From Angiostrongylus vasorum (Eukaryota; Nematoda; Chromadorea; Rhabditida; Metastrongylidae): 64,000 nt of DNA. This document shows, piece after piece, positions 1 to 14,819 of the stretch. Each line of letters begins with the position of its first letter. The first letter of the stretch is position 1. The position numbers and the translations under genes were made by a program. The DNA lies in the NCBI GenBank assembly GCA_018806985.1, contig JADANN010000321.1, positions 1-64,000 on the forward strand. The letters run 5' to 3'. The notes beneath the pieces are model-generated. The model saw only the letters and a program-made list of their open reading frames with translations. It was not told where the DNA came from and did no database searches.

Positions 1-3000
1 GATGTGCGGTTCAGTTGCGTGCTGAACCGTGCCGCCCGCACTTCGCCTCTGATGCCAACCGTGCTGCCCGCAGTTCGCCCTCTGATGCGAACCGTGCTCG
101 CCCGCAATTCGCCTCTGATGGAATCGTGCTCCCCGCAATTCGCCTCTGATGCCAACTGTGCTGCCCGCACATCGCCTCTGATGTAATCGCGCTCGCCCGC
201 ACTGCGCCTCTGATGGAAATCGTGCTGCCCACGCACTTCGCCTCTGGTGCCAACCGTGCTGCCCGCACTTCGCCTCTGGTGGACCGTGCTGCCCGCACTT
301 CGCCTCTGATGCCAACCGTGCCGCCCGCATTTCGCCTCTGATGCCAAATCGTGCTCGCACTTCGCCTCTGATGGAATCGTGCTGCCCGCACTTCGCCTCT
401 GATGCGCAACACGTGCATTCACACACACTTCGCCTCTGATGGAATCGTGCTGCCCGCACATTCGCCTCTGATGCCAAACCGTGCTGTCCCGCACATCGCC
501 TCTGATGCTACCGTGCTGCCCGCACTTCGCCTCTGATGGAATCGCGCTGCCCCGCACTTCGCGTCTGATGGAATCGTGCTGCCCGCACTCTCGCTTCCGA
601 AGTCGGACGGTGCGGCACACATTTCGCGTCTGAAGGAATCATCCTGCCCGCACATTGCCTCTGAGACGAACCGTGCCGCCCGCATTTCGCCTCTGATGCC
701 AACCGTGCTGCCCGCACTTCGCCTCTGATGCATCGTGCTCCCCGCACTTCGCCTCTGGTGCGAACCGTGCTGCCCGCACTTCGCCTCTGATGCCAACCCG
801 TGCTGCCCGCACTTCGCCTCTGGTGCGACCGTGCTGCCCGCACTTCGCCTCTGATGCCAACCGTGCTGCCCGCACTTCGCCTCTGATGCGAAACCGTGCT
901 GCCCGCGCACTTCGCCTCTGATGCGAATCGTGCTGCCCGCACTTCGCCTCTGATGCCAACCGTGCTCCCCGCACTTCGCCTCTGATGCGAATCGTGCTGC
1001 CCGCACTTCGCCTCTGATGCCAACCGTGCTGCCCGCACTTCGCCTCTGATGCGAACCGTGCTGCCCGCACTTCGCCCTCTGATGCGAACCGTGCTGCCCG
1101 CACTTCGCCTCTGATAGCCAACCGTGCATTCCCCGCACTTCGCCTCTGATGGAATCGTGCTCCCCGCACTTTCGCCTCTGATGCCAACTGTGCTGCCCGC
1201 ACATCGCCTCTGATGTAATCGCGCTGCCCGCACTTCGTCTCTGATGGAATCGCGCTGCCCACACTTCGCGTCTGATGGAATCGTGCTACCCGCACTTCGC
1301 TTCCGAGTCGGACGGTGCCGCACACATTTCGCGTCTGAAGGAATCATCGCTGCCCGCACATTCGCCTCTGAGACGAACCGTGCCGCCCGCACTTTCGCCT
1401 CCGATGCCAACTGTGCTGCCCGCACTTCGCCTCTGATGGAACCGTGCTCCCCGCACTTCGCCTCTGATGGAATCGTGCTGCTCCCGCATTCGCCTCTGAT
1501 GCCAACCGTGCTGCCCGCACTTCGCCCTCTGATGCGAACCGTGCTCCCCGCACTTCGCCTCTGATGGAATCGTGCTGCCCGCACTTCGCCTCTGATGCGT
1601 AATCGCGCTTCCGCACTTCGCCTCTGATGGAATCGTGCTGCCCACACTTCGCCTCTGATGGAATCGTGCTGCCCGCACATCGCCTCTGATGCCAACCGTG
1701 CTCCCCACACTTTCGCGTCTGATGGAATCGTGCTGCCCGCACCTCGCCTCTGAGTGGAAACCGTGCTGCCCGCACTTCGCCTCTGATGCCAACCGTGCTG
1801 CCCGCACTTCGCCTCTGATGCGAACCGTGCTGCCCGCACTTCGCCTCCGATGCCAACCGTGCTGCCCGCACTTCGCCCTCTGATGCGAACCGTGCTCCCC
1901 GCACTTCGCCTCTGATGCGAATCGTGCTCCCCGCAATTCGCCTCTGATGCCAACTGTGCTGCCCGCACATCGCCTCTGATGTAATCGCGCTCCCGCACCG
2001 CGCCTCTGGTGGAAAACAGTGCTGCCCGCACTTCGCCTCTGGTGCCAACCGTGCTGCCCGCACTTCGCCTCTGGTGCCAACCGTGCTGCCCGCACTTCGC
2101 CTCTGATGCCAACCGTGCTGCCCGCACTTCGCCTCTGATGCCAACCGTGCTCCCCGCACTTCCCCTCTGATGCGAACCGTGCTCCCCGCACTTCGCCTCT
2201 GATGCCAACCGTGCATTCCCCCACTTCGCCTCTGATGGAATCGTGCTCCCCGCAATTCGCCTCTGATGCCAACTGTGCTGCCCGCACATCGCCTCTGATG
2301 TAATCGCGCTGCCCGCACTTCGTCTCTGATGGAATCGCGCTGCCCACACTTCGCGTCTGATGGAATCGTGCTACCCGCACTTCGCTTCCGAGTCGGACGG
2401 TGCGGCACACATTTCGCGTCTGAAGGAATCATCCTGCCCGCACATTGCCTCTGAGACGAACCGTGCCGCCCGCATTTCGCCTCCGATGCCAACCGTGCTG
2501 CCCGCAATTCGCCTCTGATGCCAACTGTGCTGCCCGCACATCGCCTCTGATGTAATCGCGCTCCCCGCACCGCGCCTCTGGTGGAAAAAGTGCTGCCCGC
2601 AATTCGCCTCCGATGCCGCCCGTGCTGCCCGCCTTTCGCCTCTGAGACGAACCGTGAATCCGCATTTCGCGTCTGATGGAATCGTGCTGGCCGCACTTCG
2701 CCTCTGAGGCGAACCGTGCTCCTAGCACTTCGCCTATGATGGAATCGTGCGGCCCACTCCTCGCCTCTGATGGAGTCGTACTGGGCGCACTTCGCTTCTG
2801 AGGCGGACGTGGCCACACACACTTCGCCTCTGATGAAATCGTGCTGCCCTCTCATCGCCTCTGAGACGAACCGTGAATCCCGCATTTCGCGTCTGATGGA
2901 ATCGTGCTGCCCACTCCTCGCCTCTGATGGAATCGTGCTGGGCGCACTTCGCTACTGAGGCGGACGTGGCCACACACACTTCGCCTCTGAAGGAATCGTG

Positions 3001-6000
3001 TTGCTCTAACATCGCCTCTGATGGAACCGTGCCTCCCGCATTTCGCCTCTGATGCCAACCATGCTGGCCGCACATCGCCTCTGATGGAATCGTGCTGTCC
3101 GCACTTCGCCTCTGGGACGAACCGTGCCGCCGCATTTCGCCGCTGAAGCCAACCCTGCTGTTCGCGTTTCGCTTCTGGGGCGGACGGTGCCACACACACT
3201 TCGCCTCTGATGGAACCGTGCTGCGCACACCTCGCCTCTGATGGAATCGTACTGCCCTCACATCGCCTCTGATGCCAACTGTGCTGCCCGCACATCGCCT
3301 CTGATGTAATCGCGCTCCCCGCACCGCGCCTCTGGTGGAAAAGTGCTGCCCGCACTTTGCCTCTGGTGCCAACCGTGCTGCCCGCACTTCGCCTCTGATG
3401 CCAACCGTGCTGCCCGCACTTCGCCTCTGATGCCAACCGTGCTCCCCGCACTTCCCCTCTGATGCGAACCGTGCTCCCCGCACTTCGCCTCTGATGCCAA
3501 CCGTGCATTCCCCCCACTTCGTCTCTGATGGAATCGTGCTCCCCGCACTTCGCCTCTGATGCCAACCGTGCTCACCGCACTTCGCCCTCTGATGCGAACC
3601 GTGCTCCCCGCACTTCGCCTCTGATGGAATTGTGCTGCCCGCACTTCGCCTCTGATGCCAACCGTGCATGCCCGCACTTCGCCTCTGATGCGAACCGTGC
3701 TCCCCGCAATTCGCCTCTGATGCGAATCGTGCTCCCCGCAATTCGCCTCTGATGCCAACCGTGCTGCCCGCACATCGCCTCTGATGTAATCGCGCTGCCC
3801 GCACTTCGTCTCTGATGGAATCGCGCTGCCCACACTTCGCGTCTGATGGAATCGTGCTACCCTGCACTTCGCTTCTGAGTCGGACGGTGCGGCACACATT
3901 TCGCGTCTGAAGGAATCATCCTGCCCGCACATTGCCTCTGAGACGAACCGTGCCTGCCCGCATTTCGCCTCTGATGCCAACCGTGCTGCCCGCACTTCGC
4001 CTCTGATGGAATCGTGCTGCCCCGCACTTCGCCTCTGATGCCAACCGTGCCGCCCGCACATCGCCTCTGATGCCAACCGTGCTCCCCGCACTTCGCCTCT
4101 GATGGAATCGTGCTGCCCGCACTTCGCCTCCGATGCCAACCGTGCTGCCCGCAGTTCGCCTCTGATGCGAACCGTGCTCCCCCGCACTTCGCCTCTGATG
4201 GAACCGTGCCTCCCGCATTTCGCCTCTGATGCCAACCATGCTGGCCGCACATCGCCTCTGATGGAATCGTGCTGTCCGCACTTCGCCTCTGGGACGAACC
4301 GTGCCGCCGCATTTCGCCGCTGAAGCCAACCCTGCTGTTCGCGTTTCGCTTCTGGGGCGGACGGTGCCACACACAGTTCGCCTCTGATGGAACCGTGCTG
4401 CGCACACCTCGCCTCTGATGGAATCGTACTGCCCTCACATCGCCTCTGAGACGAACCGTGCAGCTCGCATTTCGCCTCTGATGGGAACCGTGCTCCCCGC
4501 ACTTCGCCTCTGATGGAATCGTACTGCCCTCACATCGCCTCTGATGCCAACCGTGCTCACCGCACTTCCCCTCTGATGCGAACCGTGCTCCCCGCACTTC
4601 GCCTCTGATGGAATTGTGCTGCCCGCACTTCGCCTCTGATGCCAACCGTGCATTCCCCCACTTCGCCTCTGATGGAATCGTGCCGCCCGCACTTCGCCTC
4701 CGATGCCAACCGTGCTGCCCGCAGTTCCCCTCTGATGCGAACCGTGCTCCCCGCACTTCGCCTCTGATGCGAATCGTGCTGCCCCGCACTTCGCCTCTGA
4801 TGCCAACCGTGCTGCCCGCACTTCGCCTCTGATGCGAACCGTGCTGCCCGCACTTCGCCTCTGATGCGAACCGTGCTGCCCCGCACTTCGCCTCTGATGC
4901 CAACCGTGCTGCCCCGCACTTCGCCTCTGATGCGAACCGTGCTGCCCCGCACTTCGCCTCTGATGTAATCGTGCTGCCCCGCACTTCGCCTCTGGTGCGA
5001 ACCGTGCTGCCCGCACTTCGCCTCTGGTGCCAACCGTGCTGCCCGCACTTCGCCTCTGATGCTAACCGTGCTGCCCGCACTTCGCCTCTGATGCCAACCG
5101 TGCTGCCCGCACTTCGCCTCTGATGCCAACCGTGCTGCCCGCACTTCGCCTCTGATGCCAACCGTGCTGCCCCGCACTTCGCCTCTGGTGCGAAACCGTG
5201 CTGCCCCGCACTTCGCCTCTGATGCCAACCGTGCTGCCCGCACTTCGCCTCTGGTGCCAACCGTGCTGCCCGCACTTCGCCTCTGATGCGAACCGTGCTG
5301 CCCGCACTTCGCCTCTGATGCCAACCGTGCTGCCCGCACTTCGCCTCTGATGCGAACCGTGCTGCCCGCACTTCGCCTCTGATGCCAACTGTGCTGCCCG
5401 CACATCGCCTCTGATGTAATCGCGCTGCCCGCACTTCGTCTCTGATGGAATCGCGCTGCCCACACTTCGCGTCTGATGGAATCGTGCTACCCGCACTTCG
5501 CTTCCGAGTCGGACGGTGCGGCACACATTTCGCGTCTGAAGGAATCATCCTGCCCGCACATTGCCTCTGAGACGAACCGTGCCGCCCGCATTTCGCCTCC
5601 GATGCCAACTGTGCTGCCCGCACATCGCCTCTGATGTAATCGCGCTCCCCGCACCGCGCCTCTGGTGGAAAAGTGCTGCCCGCAATTCGCCTCCGATGCC
5701 GCCCGTGCTGCCCGCCTTTCGCCTCTGAGACGAGCCGTGCTCCTAGCACTTCGCCTCTGATGGAATCGTGCGGCCCACTCCTCGCCTCTGATGGAGTCGT
5801 ACTGGGCGCACTTCGCTTCTGAGGCGGACGTGGCCACACACACTTCGCCTCTGATGAAATCGTGCTGCCCTCTCATCGCCTCTGAGACGAACCGTGAATC
5901 CCGCATTTCGCGTCTGATGGAATCGTGCTGCCCACTCCTCGCCTCTGATGGAATCGTGCTGGCCGCACTTCGCCTCTGAGGCGAACCGTGCTCCTAGCAC

Positions 6001-9000
6001 TTCGCCTATGATGGAATCGTGCGGCCCACTCCTCGCCTCTGATGGAGTCGTACTGGGCGCACTTCGCTTCTGAGGCGGACGTGGCCACACACACTTCGCC
6101 TCTGATGAAATCGTGCTGCCCTCTCATCGCCTCTGAGACGAACCGTGAATCCCGCATTTCGCGTCTGATGGAATCGTGCTGCCCACTCCTCGCCTCTGAT
6201 GGAATCGTGCTGGGCCGCACTTCGCTTCTGAGGCGGACCGTGCTCACCGCACTTCGCCTCTGATGGAATCGTGCTGCCCTACACATCGCCTCTGATGGAA
6301 CCGTGCTGCCCGCACTTTCGCCTCTGATGCCAACCATGCTGGCCGCACATCGCCTCTGATGGAATCGTGCTGCCCCGCACTTCGCCTCTGATGACGAACC
6401 GTGCTGCCGCATTTCGCCTCTGATGCCAACCGTGCTGCCCGCACTTCGCCTCTGATGGAATCGTGCTGCCCGCACTTCGCCTCTGATGCGAACCGTGCTG
6501 CCCGCACTTCGCCTCTGATGCGAATCGTGCTGCCCCGCACTTCGCCTCTGATGGCAACCGTGCTGCCCGCACTTCGCCTCTGATGCCAACCGTGCTGCCC
6601 GCACTTCGCCTCTGATGCGAACCGTGCTGCCCCGCACTTCGCCTCTGATGGAATCGTGCTGCCCGCACTTCGCCTCTGATGCGAACCGTGCTCCCCGCAC
6701 TTTCGCCTCTGATGCCAACCGTGCTGCCCGCACTTCGCCTCTGATGGAATCGTGCTGCCGCACTTCGCCTCTGATGCGAACCGTGCTGCCGCACTTTCGC
6801 CCTCTGATGCGAACCGTGCTGCCCCGCACTTCGCCTCTGATGCGAACCGTGCTGCCCGCACTTCGCCTCTGATGCGAACCGTGCTGCCCACACTTCGCCT
6901 CTGATGCGAACCGTGCTGCCCGCACTTCGCCTCTGATGCGAACCGTGCTGCCCGCACTTCGCCTCTGATGCGAACCGTGCTGCCCCGCACTTCGCCTCTG
7001 ATGGAATCGTGCTGGGCCCGCACTTCGCCTCTGATGCGGACCGTGCTGCACACACTTCGCCTCTGATGGAATCGTGCTGCCCTCACATCGCCTCTGATGA
7101 CGAACCGTGCGTCCCGCATTTCGCGCTCTGATGCGAACCGTGCTGCCCCGCACTTCGCCTCTGATGGAGTCGTGCTGGGCCGCACTTCGCTTCTGAGGCG
7201 GACGTGGCTGCCCACGCACTTCGCCTCTGATGGAAATCGTGCTGCCCACACTTCGCCTCTGATGGAATCGTGCTGCCCGCACTTCGCCTCTGGTGCCAAC
7301 CGTGCTGCCCGCACTTCGCCTCTGGTGCCGAACCGTGCTGCCCGCACTTCGCCTCTGATGCCAACCGTGCTGCCCGCACTTCGCCTCTGATGCCAACCGT
7401 GCTCCCCGCACTTCGCCCTCTGATGCGAACCGTGCTCCCCGCACTTCGCCTCTGATGCCAACCGTGCATTCCCCACTTCGCCTCTGATGGAATCGTGCTG
7501 CCCCGCAATTCGCCTCTGATGCCAACCGTGCTGCCCGCACATCGCCTCTGATGCGAATCGCGCTGCCCGCACTTCGTCTCTGATGGAATCGTGCTGCCCA
7601 CACTTCGCGTCTGATGGAATCGTGCTACCCGCACTTCGCTTCCGAGTCGGACGGTGCGGCACACATTTCGCGCTCTGAAGGAATCATCCTGCCCGCACAT
7701 TGCCTCTGAGACGAACCGTGCCGCCCGCATTTCGCCTCCGATGCCAACCGTGCTGCCCTGCAGTTCCCCTCTGATGCGAACCGTGCTCCCCCGCACTTCG
7801 CCTCTGATGGGAATCGTGCTGCCCGCATTTCGCCTCTGATGCCAACTGTGCTGCCCGCACATCGCCTCTGATGTAATCGCGCTCCCCGCACCGCGCCTCT
7901 GATGGAAAAGTGCTGCCCGCACTTCGCCTCTGATGCCGACCGTGCTGCCCGCACTTTCGCCTCTGATGGAACCGTGCCGCCCGCACTTTCGCCTCTGATG
8001 CCAACCGTGCTGCCCGCACATCGCCTCTGATGGAATCGTGCTGCCCGCACTTCGCCTCTGGGACGAACCGTGCCGCCCGCATTTCGCCTGCTGAAGCCAA
8101 CCGCTGCTGTTCGCCCGCACTTCGCCTCTGATGGAACCGTGCTGCCCCGCACTTCGCCTCTGATGCGAACCGTGCTGCCCGCACTTCGCCTCTGATGCGA
8201 ACCGTGCTGCCCGCACTTTCGCCTCTGATGCGAACCGTGCTTCCCCGCACTTCGCCTCTGATGGAATCGTGCTGCCCGCACTTCGCCTCTGATGCCGAAC
8301 CGTGCTGCACCGCACTTCGCCCTCTGATGCGAACCGTGCTCCCCCGCACTTCGCCTCTGATGCGAACTGTGCTGCCCGCACTTCGCCTCTGATGCGAATC
8401 GTGCATGTCCCGCACTTCGCCTCTGATGCGAACCGTGCCGCCCGCACTTCGCCTCCGATGCCAACCCGTGCTGCCCGCAGTTCCCCTCTGATGCGAACGG
8501 TGCTCCCCGCAATTCGCCTCTGATGGAATCGTGCTCCCCGCAATTCGCCTCTGATGCCAACTGTGCTGCCCGCACATCGCCTCTGATGTAATCGCGCTCC
8601 CCGCACCGCGCCTCTGGTGGAAAAGTGCTGCCCGCACTTCGCCTCTGGTGCCAACCGTGCTGCCCCGCACTTCGCCTCTGGTGCCAACCGTGCTGCCCGC
8701 ACTTCGCCTCTGATGCCAACCGTGCTGCCCGCACTTCGCCTCTGATGCCAACCGTGCTGCCCGCACTTCGCCTCTGATGCGAACCGTGCTCCCCGCAATT
8801 CGCCTCTGATGCCAACTGTGCTGCCCGCACATCGCCTCTGATGTAATCGCGCTCCCCGCACCGCGCCTCTGGTGGAAAACGTGCTGCCCGCACTTCGCCT
8901 CTGATGCCAACCGTGCTGCCCGCACTTCGCCTCTGGTGCCAACCGTGCTGCCCGCACTTCGCCTCTGATGCCAACCGTGCTGCCCGCACTTCGCCTCTGA

Positions 9001-9039
9001 TGCCAACCGTGCTGCCCGCACTTGGCCTCTGATGCCAAC

Positions 9040-12000
9040 CGTGCTCCCCGCACTTCCCCTCTGATGCGAACCGTGCTCCCCGCACTTCGCCTCTGATGCC
9101 AACCGTGCATTCCCCACTTCGCCTCTGATGGAATCGTGCTCCCCGCAATTCGCCTCTGATGCCAAATGTGCTGCCCGCACATCGCCTCTGATGTAATCGC
9201 GCTGCCCGCACTTCGTCTCTGATGGAATCGCGCTGCCCACACTTCGCGTCTGATGGAATCGTGCTACCCGCACTTCGCTTCCGAGTCGGACGGTGCGGCA
9301 CACATTTCGCGTCTGAAGGAATCATCCTGCCCGCACATTGCCTCTGAGACGAACCGTGCCGCCCGCATTTCGCCTCCGATGCCAACCGTGCTGCCCGCAC
9401 ATCGCCTCTGATGTAATCGCGCTCCCCGCACCGCGCCTCTGGTGGAAAAGTGCTGCCCGCACTTTCGCCTCCGATGCCGCCCGTGCTGCCCGCCTTTCGC
9501 CTCTGAGACGAGCCGTGCTCCTAGCACTTCGCCTCTGATGGAATCGTGCGGCCCACCCCTCGCCTCTGATGGAGTCGTACTGGGCGCACTTCGCTTCTGA
9601 GGCGGACGTGGCCACACACACTTCGCCTCTGATGAAATCGTGCTGCCCTCTCATCGCCTCTGAGACGAACCGTGAATCCCGCATTTCGCGTCTGATGGAA
9701 TCGTGCTGCCCACTCCTCGCCTCTGATGGAATCGTGCTGGCCGCACTTCGCCTCTGAGGCGAACCGTGCTCCCAGCACTTCGCCTATGATGGAATCGTGC
9801 GGCCCACTCCTCGCCTCTGATGGAGTCGTACTGGGCGCACTTCGCTTCTGAGGCGGACGTGGCCACACACACTTCGCCTCTGATGAAATCGTGCTGCCCT
9901 CTCATCGCCTCTGAGACGAACCGTGAATCCCGCATTTCGCGTCTGATGGAATCGTGCTGCCCACTCCTCGCCTCTGATGGAATCGTGCTGGGCGCACTTC
10001 GCTTCTGAGGCGGACGTGGCCACACACACTTCGCCTCTGAAGGAATCGTGTTGCTCTAACATCGCCTCTGATGGAACCGTGCCTCCCGCATTTCGCCTCT
10101 GATGCCAACCATGCTGGCCGCACATCGCCTCTGATGGAATCGTGCTGTCCGCACTTCGCCTCTGGGACGAACCGTGCCGCCGCATTTCGCCGCTGAAGCC
10201 AACCCTGCTGTTCGCGTTTCGCTTCTGGGGCGGACGGTGCCACACACACTTCGCCTCTGATGGGAACCGTGCTGCGCACACTTCGCCTCTGATGGAATCG
10301 TACTGCCCTCACATCGCCTCTGATGCCAACCGTGCTCACCGCACTTCCCCTCTGATGCGAACCGTGCTCCCCGCACTTCGCCTCTGATGGAATTGTGCTG
10401 CCCGCACTTCGCCTCTGATGCCAACCGTGCATTCCCCCACTTCGCCTCTGATGGAATCGTGCCGCCCGCACTTCGCCTCCGATGCCAACCGTGCTGCCCG
10501 CAGTTCCCCTCTGATGCGAACCGTGCTCCCCGCAATTCGCCTCTGATGGAATCGTGCTCCCCGCAATTCGCCTCTGATGCCAACTGTGCTGCCCGCACAT
10601 CGCCTCTGATGTAATCGCGCTCCCCGCACCGCGCCTCTGGTGGAAAAGTGCTGCCCGCACTTCGCCTCTGGTGCCAACCGTGCTGCCCGCACTTCGCCTC
10701 TGATGCCAACCGTGCTGCCCGCACTTCGCCTCTGATGCCAACCGTGCTGCCCGCACTTCGCCTCTGATGCCAACCGTGCTCCCCGCACTTCGCCCTCTGA
10801 TGCGAACCGTGCTCCCCGCACTTCGCCTCTGATGCCAACCGTGCTGCCCGCACATCGCCTCTGATGTAATCGCGCTCCCCGCACCGCGCCTCTGGTGGAA
10901 AAGTGCTGCCCGCACTTCGCCTCTGATGCCAACCGTGCTGCCCGCACTTCGCCTCTGGTGCCAACCGTGCTGCCCGCACTTCGCCTCTGGTGCCAACCGT
11001 GCTGCCCGCACTTCGCCTCTGATGCCAACCGTGCTGCCCGCACTTCGCCTCTGATGCCAACCGTGCTCCCCGCACTTCCCCTCTGATGCGAACCGTGCTC
11101 CCCGCACTTCGCCTCTGATGCCAACCGTGCATTCCCCACTTCGCCTCTGATGGAATCGTGCTCCCCGCAATTCGCCTCTGATGCCAAACTGTGCTGCCCG
11201 CACATCGCCTCTGATGTAATCGCGCTGCCCGCACTTCGTCTCTGATGGAATCGCGCTGCCCACACTTCGCGTCTGATGGAATCGTGCTACCCGCACTTCG
11301 CTTCCGAGTCGGACGGTGCGGCACACATTTCGCGTCTGAAGGAATCATCCTGCCCGCACATTGCCTCTGAGACGAACCGTGCCGCCCGCATTTCGCCTCC
11401 GATGCCAACCGTGCTGCCCGCACATCGCCTCTGATGTAATCGCGCTCCCCGCACCGCGCCTCTGGTGGAAAAGTGCTGCCCGCAATTCGCCTCCGATGCC
11501 GCCCGTGCTGCCCGCCTTTCGCCTCTGAGACGAGCCGTGCTCCTAGCACTTCGCCTCTGATGGAATCGTGCGGCCCACTCCTCGCCTCTGATGGAGTCGT
11601 ACTGGGCGCACTTCGCTTCTGAGGCGGACGTGGCCACACACACTTCGCCTCTGATGAAATCGTGCTGCCCTCTCATCGCCTCTGAGACGAACCGTGAATC
11701 CCGCATTTCGCGTCTGATGGAATCGTGCTGCCCACTCCTCGCCTCTGATGGAATCGTGCTGGCCGCACTTCGCCTCTGAGGCGAACCGTGCTCCTAGCAC
11801 TTCGCCTATGATGGAATCGTGCGGCCCACTCCTCGCCTCTGATGGAGTCGTACTGGGCGCACTTCGCTTCTGAGGCGGACGTGGCCACACACACTTCGCC
11901 TCTGATGAAATCGTGCTGCCCTCTCATCGCCTCTGAGACGAACCGTGAATCCCGCATTTCGCGTCTGATGGAATCGTGCTGCCCACTCCTCGCCTCTGAT

Positions 12001-12342
12001 GGAATCGTGCTGGGCGCACTTCGCTTCTGAGGCGGACGTGGCCACACACACTTCGCCTCTGAAGGAATCGTGTTGCTCTAACATCGCCTCTGATGGAACC
12101 GTGCCTCCCGCATTTCGCCTCTGATGCCAACCATGCTGGCCGCACATCGCCTCTGATGGAATCGTGCTGTCCGCACTTCGCCTCTGGGACGAACCGTGCC
12201 GCCGCATTTCGCCGCTGAAGCCAACCCTGCTGTTCGCGTTTCGCTTCTGGGGCGGACGGTGCCACACACACTTCGCCTCTGATGGAACCGTGCTGCGCAC
12301 ACCTCGCCTCTGATGGAATCGTACTGCCCTCACATCGCCTCT
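9040..12342. repeat. Higher-order tandem duplication, 2,022-bp offset
   Basis: The block at about 9,040-10,320 recurs at about 11,062-12,342 with the same order of monomer variants. A rare anchor, GCTTCCGAGTCGGACGG, begins at 9,277 and again at 11,300. The offset stays at 2,022-2,023 through the CCTAGCA, GGGCGCA and GTTGCTCTAACATCGCC variants that follow. 2,022 bp is 64 monomers. Part of the same block (about 5,490-6,090) matches 11,290-11,890 at an offset of 5,800, so this cassette has been copied more than once. Ends are estimated by eye. Confidence 0.8.
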
Positions 12343-14819
12343 GATGCCAACTGTGCTGCCCGCACATCGCCTCTGATGTAATCGCGCTCCCCCGCACCGC
12401 GCCTCTGGTGGAAAAGTGCTGCCCGCACTTTGCCTCTGGTGCCAACCGTGCTGCCCGCACTTCGCCTCTGATGCGAACCGTGCTGCCCGCACTTCGCCTC
12501 TGATGCCAACCGTGCTCCCCGCACTTCGCCTCTGATGGAATCGTGCTCCCCGCACTTCGCCTCTGATGCCAACCGTGCTCACCGCACTTCCCCTCTGATG
12601 CGAACCGTGCTCCCCCGCACTTCGCCTCTGATGGAATTGTGCTGCCCGCACTTCGCCTCTGATGCCAACCGTGCATTCCCCACTTCGCCTCTGATGGAAT
12701 CGTGCCGCCCGCACTTCGCCTCCGATGCCAACCGTGCTGCCCGCAGTTTCCCCTCTGATGCGAACCGTGCTCCCCGCAATTCGCCTCTGATGGAATCGTG
12801 CTCCCCGCAATTCGCCTCTGATGCCAACTGTGCTGCCCGCACATCGCCTCTGATGTAATCGCGCTGCCCGCACTTCGTCTCTGATGGAATCGCGCTGCCC
12901 ACACTTCGCGTCTGATGGAATCGTGCTACCCGCACTTCGCTTCCGGAGTCGGATGGTGCGGCACACATTTCGCGTCTGAAGGAATCATCCTGCCCGCACA
13001 TTGCCTCTGAGACGAACCGTGCCTCCCGAATTTCGCCTCTGATGCCAACCATGCTGGCCGCACAACGCCTCTGATGGAATCGTGCTGTCCGCACTTCGCC
13101 TCTGGGACGAACCGTGCCGCCGCATTTCGCCGCTGAAGCCAACCCTGCTGTTCACGTTTCGCCTCTGGGGCGAACGGTGCCCCACACTTCGCCTCTGATG
13201 GAACCGTGCTGCCCGCACCTCGCCTCTGATGGAATCGTGCTGCCCTCACATCGCCTCTGATGACGAACCGTGCAGCTCGCATTTCGCCTCTGATGGGAAC
13301 CGTGCTCCCCGCACTTCGCCTCTGATGGAATCGTGCTGCCCCTCACATCGCCTCTGATGCCAACCGTGCTCACCGCACTTCCCCTCTGATGCGAACCGTG
13401 CTCCCGCACTTCGCCTCTGATGGAATTGTGCTGCCCGCACTTCGCCTCTGATGCCAACCGTGCATTCCCCCACTTCGCCTCTGATGGAATCGTGCCGCCC
13501 GCATTTCGCCTCCGATGCCAACCGTGCTGCCCGCATTTCGCCTCCGATGCCAACCGTGCTCCCCTCGCACTTGGTCTCTGGTGGAATTGTTCTGGCCGCA
13601 CTTCGTTTCTGGCGCACACGGTGCCACACACACTTCGCCTCTGATGGAACCGTGCTGCGCACACCTCGCCTCTGATGGAATCGTACTGCCCTCACATCGC
13701 CTCTGATGCCAACCGTGCTCACCGCACTTTCCCCTCTGATGCGAACCGTGCTCCCCGCACTTCGCCTCTGATGGAATTGTGCTGCCCGCACTTCGCCTCT
13801 GATGCCAACCGTGCATTCCCCACTTCGCCTCTGATGGAATCGTGCCGCCCGCACTTCGCCTCCGATGCCAAACCGTGCTGCCCGCAGTTTTCCCTCTGAT
13901 GCGAACCGTGCTCCCCGCAATTCGCCTCTGATGGAATCGTGCTCCCCGCAATTCGCCTCTGATGCCAACTGTGCTGCCCGCACATCGCCTCTGATGTAAT
14001 CGCGCTCCCCGCACCGCGCCTCTGGTGGAAAAGTGCTGCCCGCACTTCGCCTCTGGTGCCAACCGTGCTGCCCGCACTTCGCCTCTGGTGCCAACCGTGC
14101 TGCCCGCACTTCGCCTCTGATGCCAACCGTGCTCCCCGCACTTCCCCTCTGATGCGAACCGTGCTCCCCGCACTTCGCCTCTGATGCCAACCGTGCATTC
14201 CCCACTTCGCCTCTGATGGAATCGTGCTCCCCGCAATTCGCCTCTGATGCCAACTGTGCTGCCCGCACATCGCCTCTGATGTAATCGCGCTGCCCGCACT
14301 TCGTCTCTGATGGAATCGCGCTGCCCACACTTCGCGTCTGATGGAATCGTGCTACCCGCACTTCGCTTCCGAGTCGGACGGTGCGGCACACATTTCGCGT
14401 CTGAAGGAATCATCCTGCCCGCACATTGCCTCTGAGACGAACCGTGCCGCCCGCATTTCGCCTCCGATGCCAACCGTGCTGCCCGCAGTTCCCCTCTGAT
14501 GCGAACCGTGCTCCCCGCAATTCGCCTCTGATGGAATCGTGCTCCCCGCAATTCGCCTCTGATGCCAACTGTGCTGCCCGCACATCGCCTCTGATGTAAT
14601 CGCGCTCCCCGCACCGCGCCTCTGGTGGAAAAGTGCTGCCCGCAATTCGCCTCCGATGCCGCCCGTGCTGCCCGCCTTTCGCCTCTGAGACGAGCCGTGC
14701 TCCTAGCACTTCGCCTCTGATGGAATCGTGCGGCCCACTCCTCGCCTCTGATGGAGTCGTACTGGGCGCACTTCGCTTCTGAGGCGGACGTGGCCACACA
14801 CACTTCGCCTCTGATGAAA

